DNA from: Mesostigma viride | Taxonomy: Eukaryota > Streptophyta > Mesostigmatophyceae > Mesostigmatales > Mesostigmataceae | Direction: 5' to 3' | DNA length: 64,000 bases | Assembly: GCA_009746045.1 (NCBI GenBank) | Contig: RPFO01000648.1 | Location: forward strand, 588,734 to 652,733 | Part shown: one piece after another, positions 62,001 through 64,000 of the stretch | How positions within the stretch are numbered: the first letter of the stretch is position 1 | How the letters are laid out: each line of letters begins with the position of its first letter | Notes under the pieces: model-generated | What the model was told of the DNA's origin: nothing | Databases searched by the model: none | The model's input: only the letters and a program-made list of their open reading frames with translations | Translations under genes and position numbers: made by a program

Positions 62001-63287
62001 CACGCCGTTGCAGGCGCCGGAATCCTCCTCGGGGCCGCACTGGGACCCCGCGGCCACGTCCGCGCCCGTCCCTAAACAGGAGGTGCTGGTGACGGAGGAA
62101 CCCGCCACCGCCCCGTTGCTGTTGCTGGCATTGGCCACCGCACTGTCGAACGAGAGGCTGCGGGACCGTGTCACGCGCGACCCCACCGGGTGCTCGCTCG
62201 TAATGGGGCCACCTGCCGGCTTGAAGTAGAACGACAGGGTCTCCCTGGGCGCATCCTCCTCCCCTTCCCACTCAGCCAAGTCCCGCACGCAGCCGCCCTG
62301 CTTGCGCGCGCCCGCCCTCCCTTTCCCTTTGCCCTTGTCCTGCGACTCGTCGGGCCCAACTGCCGCGTCCTCACGTCGCCTCTTCCTCTTGCTGGCAGGG
62401 GCGGGGCAGTGGTGGACCTGCACGCCTGGAGGGGGCAGCGCAACCTTTCCCTTGTTCTTCAGGATGAGCGCCAGACCTGGTGGGGGTGTGAGGCGAGCCA
62501 AGACATTTGACATCAGCGATCATATCAGCACACGAGCTGCTGTCACCACCCCGTCACGTCGCAAGCAAGAGCAGGCTGACATGCCTTGCCCGTCGCGCAC
62601 ACCAGAGAGCATGGACCTTGCGTGCCGCACCCTCGAGCAGCGTGGCCGGCAGGGGCAGGCAGCAAAGAGCACCACCTCTTGTGTCCCTGTGGTGACACGT
62701 GTGAGCAAAGGGAGGGGTGAGCAAGGCGTGCAGATGATGCTCCTTGGGCCCCGCACACGCCACACGCTCACACATGCACGCACAGATCCGGCCGTCTACG
62801 CAGGCAATGGGCGCCCACACCCAGGCACTGGGGCAACACCTCTCTTGCAGATGGCCCGACCTGCTCCATCCATGAGGACATCTGCAGGGGGCGCGTGTGC
62901 ACTCCAGCACCCACCACGCAGCCGGTGGCCCAGCCACCTGACCTGCGCCTGCGTTTCACTCCTGCGCCCGATCGCACCTGGACACACATTTGCACTTCAC
63001 CATCCATCACCGCACTGGTGCCACTTGCCGATACGCACCGATGGGCTACCCCCCCACTTCATCAGAGAGAAAGCCCTCAGCTGTTCCATGACACGCCCCC
63101 AGCCACAAGCTGCGTGCCAGCGGGCATCTTTCTCCACCGCCCACGCACCCGTCACCGTCTTGCCCAGTCCTGGCTCGTCGCAGAAGAGCCCTCCCCTGAA
63201 GTCGCGCACGCTGGGCTCCGGCTCGCCATCGTAGACCACCTTCATGCTGCCCGCCACGCAGTTGCCGAACACGCGCCAGCCGTCACC
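28312..63287 (-). CDS. SNF2-family helicase with CW and RING zinc fingers (At3g54460-like), 22 exons, 5' end outside window
   Basis: Joined exons: 63287-63149, 62476-61107, 60012-59923, 59119-58913, 58613-58416, 57299-56772, 56242-56138, 47118-47010, 46000-45879, 45016-44927, 43936-43844, 43031-42984, 42221-42142, 39822-39705, 38362-38268, 37714-37525, 37001-36916, 35679-35511, 32335-32276, 30914-30784, 29830-29707, 29016-28312. All introns are GT-AG with compatible phases; 4,857 nt gives ~1,618 codons and a TGA. Domains (fragment numbering): motif I DEPGLGKT 37-44; CW finger C467/C470/C491/C502; DEGH 910-913; GTPTPNT 941-947; RING C3HC4 1123-1157; VFSQF 1265-1269; SRAYRMGA ~1350-1357. The layout matches plant F-box/CW/SNF2 proteins such as At3g54460, inferred to remodel chromatin or act as a ubiquitin ligase-linked translocase that reads H3K4 methylation. 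F-box exons should lie beyond 64000. The intact frame argues for a working gene. Confidence 0.85.
29017..29706 (-). other. SNF2 intron 21
   Basis: 690 bp. Directly after the donor, a 36-bp unit containing the exon 21 end plus donor (GCACGCAGAG|GTGGG) is repeated once (29651-29686). No other gene seen. Confidence 0.8.
29651..29724 (-). repeat. Exon 21 end + splice donor duplicated
   Basis: Two ~36-bp units. Each contains CTGGCGCACGCAGAG (in the exon-end position of the real copy) followed by GTGGG and a GGGGAGAA stretch. The right copy is the real junction (29707/29706); the left lies inside the intron. Confidence 0.85.
29707..29830 (-). CDS. SNF2 gene exon 21 (motif VI)
   Basis: 124 nt. Carries VEEQVVSRAYRMGALRPI, helicase motif VI with the two conserved Arg of S-R-A-x-R-M-G-A, then VETLAMKGTAEESMLSLL. 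The acceptor CACCACCAG completes a split Ser codon; the donor is GTGGGT. Confidence 0.92.
29831..30783 (-). other. SNF2 intron 20
   Basis: 953 bp. Contains a short TG/AG microsatellite at about 29868-29893. No gene or tandem array otherwise. Confidence 0.6.
30784..30914 (-). CDS. SNF2 gene exon 20 (motif V)
   Basis: 131 nt. Encodes REQLALFQSDGSCGVLLMDE followed by SGSLGLDLSFVTHVFLMEP and IWD. This is helicase motif V, and the LSFVTHVFLMEPIWD wording is characteristic of this subfamily. Donor GTAGGG, phase 2. Confidence 0.93.
30915..32275 (-). other. SNF2 intron 19
   Basis: 1,361 bp. At 32151-32165 the 15-mer spanning the exon 19 end and donor recurs (reads ...ATGGAGCGAAAG|GTAGG on the minus strand). 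An 18-bp tandem duplication lies near 32022-32058. No gene seen. Confidence 0.65.
32151..32165 (-). repeat. Second copy of exon 19 end + donor
   Basis: Minus strand CATGGAGCGAAAGGTAG, equal to the last codons of exon 19 followed by GT; the real junction is 121 bp upstream. The flanks differ, so only about 15-16 bp are shared. Confidence 0.7.
32276..32335 (-). CDS. SNF2 gene exon 19
   Basis: 60 nt, phase 0 on both sides. Encodes LKARGIRHANIFNPMNMERK, the helicase C-lobe segment after VFSQF. Acceptor CATCCACAG, donor GTGAGG. Confidence 0.9.
32336..35510 (-). other. SNF2 intron 18
   Basis: 3,175 bp, most of it the 93-bp array that repeats the exon 18 donor. The remaining ~390 bp next to exon 19 contain nothing recognisable. 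Confidence 0.85.
32722..35540 (-). repeat. 93-bp minisatellite (~30 copies) containing exon 18 end and its 5' splice site
   Basis: Each 93-bp unit, read on the minus strand, contains CTCGAACACCTCATGTTCCT + CAGCGACAAG followed by GTGAGC, i.e. the last 30 coding bases of exon 18 plus its donor, then ~57 bp of intron. The unit next to the exon is the real junction (35511/35510); about 29 more lie inside the intron. Unit variants (GAGCGCTC/GAGTGCTC; TTTACT/TTTGCT; AGCATAG/AGCACAG) alternate, and two shortened units occur near 33295-33345 and 33880-33945. A second donor-like AACAAG|GTGAGG lies in every unit. Confidence 0.93.
35511..35679 (-). CDS. SNF2 gene exon 18
   Basis: 169 nt. A Pro/Cys-containing linker, then DKSIVFSQFLEHLMFLSDK, the start of the C-terminal helicase lobe (motif IV region). 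The acceptor GCGTCAG completes a split Cys codon. Its last 30 bases are the coding part of the 93-bp array. Confidence 0.9.
35680..36915 (-). other. SNF2 intron 17
   Basis: 1,236 bp. Contains three ~13-bp near-repeats (TATAAACCAATGC-like) at about 36789-36830. No gene seen. Confidence 0.5.
36916..37001 (-). CDS. SNF2 gene exon 17
   Basis: 86 nt. Encodes FSWNMTYMRYEPSKLVHLMQ followed by RLQEIGNH, the linker helix between the RING region and the C-lobe. Acceptor CGTGCCGCAG, donor GTACCC, phase 2. Confidence 0.88.
37002..37524 (-). other. SNF2 intron 16
   Basis: 523 bp. In its first ~80 bases CAG|GT donor-like words recur four times about 20 bp apart (37524 to ~37455), with GCGCAAGCA shared between units; probably short duplications of the donor region. 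Confidence 0.5.
37525..37714 (-). CDS. SNF2 gene exon 16 (RING, second half)
   Basis: 190 nt. LPLVTPCGHLLCVACVERNK then EACGVCG supplies the C-x-H-x2-C-x2-C and final C-x2-C of a C3HC4 RING finger begun in exon 15. Then PIPEEFIQLQPAFVQ. The split RING across two exons in phase 2 supports the join. Confidence 0.93.
37715..38267 (-). other. SNF2 intron 15
   Basis: 553 bp, no tandem array or gene seen. Confidence 0.6.
38268..38362 (-). CDS. SNF2 gene exon 15 (RING, first half)
   Basis: 95 nt. GKGIPPERLDTLRDSFLSED then GCGCEHCGKKE; the CEHC pair is the first zinc-binding pair of the RING. Acceptor GCCCGGGCAG, donor GTGAGC, phase 2. Confidence 0.92.
38363..39704 (-). other. SNF2 intron 14
   Basis: 1,342 bp. 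Holds the 46-bp donor-bearing repeats next to exon 14 and the 33-bp array near 38.65-38.97 kb. The rest has no recognisable content. Confidence 0.8.
38646..38972. repeat. 33-bp minisatellite, 9 units
   Basis: Unit ACCGATAATGATGTAGTAGA + ATCTATTTATATT, some units lengthened by an extra ACTATTTAT-type block. AT-rich island in GC-rich surroundings. The plus strand is open through the array (ITDNDVVESIY repeated), an accident of a unit length divisible by three. Confidence 0.92.
39540..39720 (-). repeat. 46-bp repeats of exon 14 end + splice donor (real junction plus 3 copies)
   Basis: Junction-like sites (GACATYCTGGCG|GTGGGTGCGC on the minus strand, with small changes) at 39704/39705 (real), 39658/39659, 39612/39613 and 39566/39567, exactly 46 bp apart. 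Confidence 0.9.
39705..39822 (-). CDS. SNF2 gene exon 14
   Basis: 118 nt. Begins with one base completing Arg, then QSKRAKQLLNNVRLTCCLAG followed by HIKTAIIREELTESLDILA. The NVRLTCCLAGHIK block is typical of the plant-type subfamily. Acceptor CCACCAACAG, donor GTGGGT. Confidence 0.92.
40831..41737. mobile_element. TA-flanked TIR element (pogo/Tigger-like ends) carrying a HIRAN fragment
   Basis: 907 bp bounded by TA (40829-40830, 41738-41739). Ends CAGTCATTACCGCGTTAAG and, inverted, CAGTCATTCCCGCGAGAAG, agreeing at 20 of 23 terminal bases. A subterminal block GCCGCAACTTAACGCGGGAA is repeated in direct orientation near both ends (about 40880 and 41682). TA duplication with CAGT-starting ends is usual in Tc1/mariner-pogo transposons. 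No transposase; instead it has a host-like HIRAN coding fragment, so it is non-autonomous. Confidence 0.75.
41192..41446 (+). pseudogene. Captured HIRAN-domain fragment
   Basis: 84-codon frame on the plus strand. Residues ~1-48 read GTVVREASLTVNGLHVNNNN then GEACVLVRERDNPYDENAIL, matching the HIRAN signature (NNN-M ... L-x-R-x-x-N-P-Y-D-x-N-A-I-x-V) of HLTF/Rad5-type SNF2 proteins, which binds 3' DNA ends. The domain's last strand and the rest of such a protein are absent. It lies inside the TIR element and opposite to the host SNF2 gene, so it is probably a transduplicated gene piece. Confidence 0.65.
42038..42221 (-). repeat. Diverged ~79-bp duplication of exon 13 end + donor
   Basis: Minus-strand GTCGCTTCTCAACCCGCG|GTAGGGAAGGG at the real junction is echoed ~79 bp downstream as GTCGCTGCTACGCCCGCTAT + AGGGAGGG, followed in both by a GTGATCA block. 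The donor GT has become AT in the copy. Confidence 0.7.
42142..42221 (-). CDS. SNF2 gene exon 13
   Basis: 80 nt. LVGIVKRNLLLADWNDPDHV then ESLLNP, a block distinctive of the At3g54460-like subfamily. Acceptor GGTGGCGGCAG, donor GTAGGG, phase 2. Confidence 0.94.
42222..42983 (-). other. SNF2 intron 12
   Basis: 762 bp. A degenerate repeat of ATGCCATCAA/CATCAAG words (42240-42295) precedes the exon 13 acceptor region. No gene. Confidence 0.5.
42984..43031 (-). CDS. SNF2 gene exon 12 (48 nt)
   Basis: Small exon coding VRLLEFEREHAESYNE, in phase 0 on both sides. The EHAxSYNE block continues directly into exon 13 in this family, which fixes both borders. Acceptor GCTGGCAG, donor GTAGGC. Confidence 0.93.
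43032..43843 (-). other. SNF2 intron 11
   Basis: 812 bp, no tandem array or gene seen. Confidence 0.5.
43844..43936 (-). CDS. SNF2 gene exon 11
   Basis: 93 nt. SGLARLRDVLQRCMICSRKR then DLGSLPECRRQ, matching the SNF2 insertion helix before the RING region (R-C-M-I-x-x-R-K-x-D-L). Acceptor GCGCCTGCAG, donor GTGCAC. Confidence 0.9.
43937..44926 (-). other. SNF2 intron 10
   Basis: 990 bp. Contains the 51-bp array at 44390-44697. No gene otherwise. Confidence 0.7.
44390..44697. repeat. 51-bp minisatellite, 6 units
   Basis: Unit GATGGGTAATACTCGACTAC + AATATAGATCGGAAGACACG + GTCCCTCCTGC, nearly identical between copies. Because 51 is divisible by three, both strands stay open and give repetitive ORFs that I do not regard as genes. 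Confidence 0.93.
44927..45016 (-). CDS. SNF2 gene exon 10
   Basis: 90 nt. PLLNFLGCEPYQQPSVFMEA then IQRPMEKRNE; follows HLQ of exon 9, as in SNF2 proteins after GTPTPN. Acceptor CCCCCCCCAG, donor GTGGGC. Confidence 0.92.
45017..45878 (-). other. SNF2 intron 9
   Basis: 862 bp. A GGGATGGGGCGGGTAGA repeat (about three copies) lies at 45036-45090, just before the exon 10 acceptor. A purine/pyrimidine-alternating ACACGC stretch lies near 45207-45252. No gene. Confidence 0.5.
45879..46000 (-). CDS. SNF2 gene exon 9 (motif III)
   Basis: 122 nt. Two bases complete the Gly split with exon 8, then TAAGISNKLSMACSLPAQCR followed by WIMTGTPTPNTPSSHVAHLQ. MTGTPTPNT is helicase motif III. Acceptor TCGTGTGCAG, donor GTGGGG. 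Confidence 0.94.
46001..47009 (-). other. SNF2 intron 8
   Basis: 1,009 bp with the 59-bp array (46062-46420) and one duplicated exon 8 end directly after the donor. No gene. Confidence 0.75.
46062..46420. repeat. 59-bp minisatellite, ~6 units
   Basis: Starts near 46062, 46121, 46179, 46238, 46297 and 46356, with a partial at 46415; core GATCACACAGGAGGGCGAGC then GGCATCACCAACGGTCACCA and GCGGGCCACCAGGAGG. Near-identical units suggest recent spread. Confidence 0.92.
46957..47042 (-). repeat. Exon 8 end (DEGH block) + donor duplicated
   Basis: Two ~43-45-bp units on the minus strand, each with a GTGGACGAGGGGCACACGCT core coding VDEGHTLG. The right one (47000-47042) ends the real exon with G|GTAGGTGG; the left one (46957-46999) lies in the intron and has G|GCAGGTGG, so its donor is damaged or moved. 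Confidence 0.88.
47010..47118 (-). CDS. SNF2 gene exon 8 (motif II, DEGH)
   Basis: 109 nt. VIASIHRLSVEWGKGHGSLL then LRVHWQRVLVDEGHTLG. DEGH is the Walker B/DEAH box. It joins exon 7 across the 9-kb intron to give YDVVIASIHRLSVEW in perfect phase. Acceptor CGACCACAG, donor GTAGGT, phase 1. Confidence 0.94.
47321..47806. repeat. 38-bp AT-rich minisatellite, ~13 units
   Basis: Unit CATCATCAACACTAGTTTAC + ATAATTTACATTACTTTA, with ATAATTAACATT variants and two shortened units. It ends 74 bp before the 35-bp array starts. Confidence 0.93.
47880..54949. repeat. 35-bp minisatellite, ~202 units (7.07 kb)
   Basis: Unit CCATACCGACCTTCTGTATT + GTTGCCAGGGTTGTG. Almost all variation is at one position of one CpG: CTTCCGTATT versus CTTCTGTATT, with a few CTTCGG near the left edge and two CTTCCATATT (about 49391 and 49949). 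Three units lack one base (CTTCGTATT, near 48516, 52086, 52715). Two units near the right edge have CATACTGACC. The unit has no stop codon in any frame on either strand, so all six frames stay open for ~7 kb; these are not genes. Confidence 0.96.
55650..55760. repeat. TG/CG alternating tract
   Basis: About 110 bp of near-continuous purine-pyrimidine alternation (GTGTGTACGCGTGCACGCGT-like), able in principle to adopt Z-form DNA. Within intron 7. Confidence 0.75.
56011..56145 (-). repeat. 57-bp repeats of exon 7 end + splice donor (real junction plus 2 copies)
   Basis: Minus-strand junctions GACGTG|GTGGGTGCGG (56138/56137, real), GATGTG|GTGGGGGCGG (56081/56080) and GATGGG|GTGGGGGCGG (56024/56023), exactly 57 bp apart. 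The intervening GTAGAGAACAGTGGGATGTC block is shared. Confidence 0.92.
56138..56242 (-). CDS. SNF2 gene exon 7
   Basis: 105 nt. IRQHTRRGLLQVLVWDRDDV then LAHVTPHEIAAHYDV. It continues EQQ of exon 6 and is completed by exon 8. Acceptor CGTGCTGCAG, donor GTGGGT, phase 0. Confidence 0.93.
56243..56771 (-). other. SNF2 intron 6
   Basis: 529 bp, no array or gene seen. Confidence 0.6.
56772..57299 (-). CDS. SNF2 gene exon 6 (motif Ia)
   Basis: 528 nt. A Pro/Ser-rich ~80-residue insertion, then LPALRKALKGLPPYSGGLRG and a Gly/Ser-rich loop, ending SAATLLLVPPTLMRHWEQQ, the SNF2 motif Ia region (L-L-x-V-P-P-x-L-x-x-H-W). Acceptor TGTTTGCCAG, donor GTACGG. The start is less certain than the end because the N-terminal part is low-complexity. 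Confidence 0.85.
57300..58415 (-). other. SNF2 intron 5
   Basis: 1,116 bp, half of it the 12-bp array. No gene. Confidence 0.75.
57411..57975. repeat. 12-bp minisatellite, ~47 units
   Basis: Unit GAGGGCGTGCGT with variants (GCATGCGC, GCGTGAAT, GTGTGTGT). Purine/pyrimidine-skewed. The minus strand reads a repetitive ARPHTHALTRTPSH-like frame for over 200 codons; I regard it as an accident of the 12-bp period. Confidence 0.95.
58416..58613 (-). CDS. SNF2 gene exon 5
   Basis: 198 nt, phase 0. DPLEHKVEELLHQLADEAHL then a Ser/Pro/Arg-rich loop ending DRSRAE. The helix-like start joins LATEE of exon 4. The loop has no counterpart that I recognise; an earlier donor is possible, but this end keeps phase with exon 6. 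Confidence 0.6.
58614..58912 (-). other. SNF2 intron 4
   Basis: 299 bp. A 17-bp repeat (GCACAAGGCGGATGCRA-like, about five copies, 58825-58908) begins within a few bases of the exon 4 donor. Confidence 0.75.
58913..59119 (-). CDS. SNF2 gene exon 4
   Basis: 207 nt, phase 0 both sides. AFFSSLVPRTGTGSSSGAPP then CLTWLSKLPPDALLWPQGQG and ADYGANVFRHLGLVLATEE. With exon 3 it gives SNVAFFSSL, matching the family's NVxFFxS block. Acceptor AACCCTGCAG, donor GTGGGC. Confidence 0.9.
59120..59922 (-). other. SNF2 intron 3
   Basis: 803 bp, no array or gene seen. Confidence 0.6.
59923..60012 (-). CDS. SNF2 gene exon 3
   Basis: 90 nt. VPEENADTELVTSVPGFVTR then GSEGGLPSNV, the segment that directly follows the CW finger in this family. 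Acceptor GGGCTGGCAG, donor GTATGC. Confidence 0.92.
60013..61106 (-). other. SNF2 intron 2
   Basis: 1,094 bp. A 33-bp tandem duplication (CACGTGTGCTGGGAACCCCT...) lies at about 60886-60951, and a 30-bp near-duplication (CCCCTGTTAAAGAACGCTCA-like) at about 60126-60186. No gene. Confidence 0.6.
61107..62476 (-). CDS. SNF2 gene exon 2 (CW zinc finger)
   Basis: 1,370 nt. It starts LALILKNKGKVALPPPGV, completing the motif I/Ia segment, then KRKRRRED (possible NLS) and a ~370-residue Ala/Gly/Ser/Pro-rich insertion. It ends with the CW finger: WAQCEDCDKWRRLLPG ... EKEPWFCWMNADTRHADCK, four Cys and two Trp in the right spacing. CW fingers bind the H3 tail, often K4-methylated. The long exon with its low-complexity insert between motif I and CW is unusual. 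Acceptor CCCCCACCAG, donor GTGAGC. Confidence 0.93.
62477..63148 (-). other. SNF2 intron 1 (within window)
   Basis: 672 bp, no array or gene seen. Confidence 0.65.
63149..63287 (-). CDS. SNF2 gene first in-window exon (motif I / Walker A)
   Basis: 139 nt. GDGWRVFGNCVAGSMKVVYD then SVRDFRGGLFCDEPGLGKTV. GLGKT is the P-loop that binds ATP. Acceptor GCGCCATCTGCAG; donor GTGCGT in phase 1 joins exon 2 as TVTGLALIL. Earlier exons lie to the right of the window or in 63.3-64.0 kb unrecognised. Confidence 0.93.
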
Positions 63288-64000
63288 CTGCAGATGGCGC
63301 GGCAGCAGCGGCAGACTCGAGAGCAAGCGATGCGCGTGCCGGTCAGCACGGGCGCCGGCTTGTGGCCCGATATGACGCCGAAGCGTGCGAAATATGCCAT
63401 GTTATGGACGCACCAGTACAGACGCTGCATATGCGTGCTATTGCCTACATGCCACGGCATCATCTGGCAGGCGGTGTCCTGATCAACAATGTGACATGCG
63501 CAAGCACGAAGCACACGCCTACGCACAAGGCCCTTTGCATGTCACCAACGGTGGCACCATCCAGCGGGTGCATTATGTCGCTGCGACGAGACTGGGCACG
63601 GAGGTCACTAGCGCTTGCTACATGATTGCGGCCACATCTCATGATTACTGGCACAGGTAAGCACAACATGGAACACGGGAAGCACAGCCAGTCCAGTCGC
63701 GGTTCCAGCTTCATGGCAGGGGGGGACGGAAGCAACCAACCAACGATGCAGCGCTCTCGTTGGCGCAAGCAACCCGCCCTCCTAACGGCACGCCCCCACC
63801 CCTCACCACGCGCAGCCCTCCATTCTGATGCAGCGCTCACTGTGGCGCAAGCAACCAGCCCTGACCATGAGCAGCCCCTCGCCTCACCATGGCCAGCCCC
63901 CACCCCTCACGACACCCCACCGTCCGCATCCCTCACCGTGGCCAGCCCCCACCCCTCACGACGCCCCACCGCCCGCATCCCTCACCGTGGCCAGCCCCCA
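63288..64000 (-). other. Upstream intron of SNF2 gene, with a 49-bp tandem repeat at the window edge
   Basis: No exon recognised in this 713-bp stretch. From about 63887 a 49-bp unit (CCTCACCGTGGCCAGCCCCC + ACCCCTCACGACRCCCCACC...) repeats about 2.3 times and runs off the end. Confidence 0.65.

Noticed and set aside
61297..63234. 310-codon plus-strand ORFs
   Set aside because: Antisense to SNF2 exon 2 and its flanks; low-complexity Pro/Ala/Ser composition expected from the complementary strand.
36916..63287. The SNF2 gene as a fragmented pseudogene, given scattered domain pieces over 35 kb
   Set aside because: All 21 junctions have GT-AG borders in compatible phases, key residues of all motifs are kept, and no stop or frameshift is needed to read the joined exons.

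Overview
The window is nuclear DNA of a eukaryote, most likely a green alga and by inference a chlamydomonadalean/volvocine chlorophyte. The evidence is a GC-rich gene cut into about twenty short exons by GT-AG introns, a plant/green-alga type of SNF2 helicase (F-box/CW/RING family, At3g54460-like), DIRS-type tyrosine-recombinase retrotransposons, Copia-type LTR elements, and many minisatellites. I found no rRNA, tRNA, CRISPR array, operon or bacterial-style gene.

Region 1 (1-28.3 kb) is a nest of mobile elements. Positions 1-3.0 kb are AT-richer, with a 130-bp direct repeat, recurring TTAATTAA motifs and a minus-strand ORF carrying a viroplasmin/RNase H1 hybrid-binding-like domain. A decayed DIRS fragment follows (3.0-4.15 kb). 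A minus-strand Copia-like LTR element occupies 4968-16351, with 648-bp LTRs ending AG...CT and TSD GGTCT. Its gag is followed by an unusual integrase-protease-RT-RNase H order. A 2.77-kb gag-only LTR element (5142-7906, TSD CATCC) has inserted into its 3' LTR, and a perfect 150-bp palindrome with a 7-bp TSD has inserted into its RT. Then come a LINE RT remnant, a TTAA-flanked non-coding element (17.7-19.6 kb), a second DIRS element (20.9-24.9 kb, minus) and a non-coding repeat (27.2-28.2 kb) related to part of the TTAA element.

Region 2 (28.3-63.3 kb) is one minus-strand gene. I could join 22 exons, all with GT/AG borders and compatible phases, into about 1,618 codons that start inside the protein (the 5' part lies beyond 64,000) and end at a TGA at 28312. 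In order they encode helicase motif I, a CW zinc finger, motifs Ia-III, a C3HC4 RING finger and the C-terminal helicase lobe. The introns total about 30.1 kb and are filled with tandem arrays: 35 bp x ~202 in intron 7, 93 bp x ~30 in intron 18, and 12-, 33-, 38-, 46-, 51- and 59-bp units elsewhere. Intron 13 holds a TA-flanked TIR element carrying a HIRAN-domain fragment.

The most striking pattern is that at seven of the 21 donors (exons 7, 8, 13, 14, 18, 19, 21) the exon's 3' end plus its 5' splice site is copied again one or more times downstream in the intron. In exon 18 this has grown into a 2.8-kb array of about 30 copies. The second is a 2A-like ...NPGP motif at the RNase H/tyrosine-recombinase junction of both DIRS elements. 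All exon borders, domain calls and element borders come from reading the sequence by eye; no search or alignment program was run.
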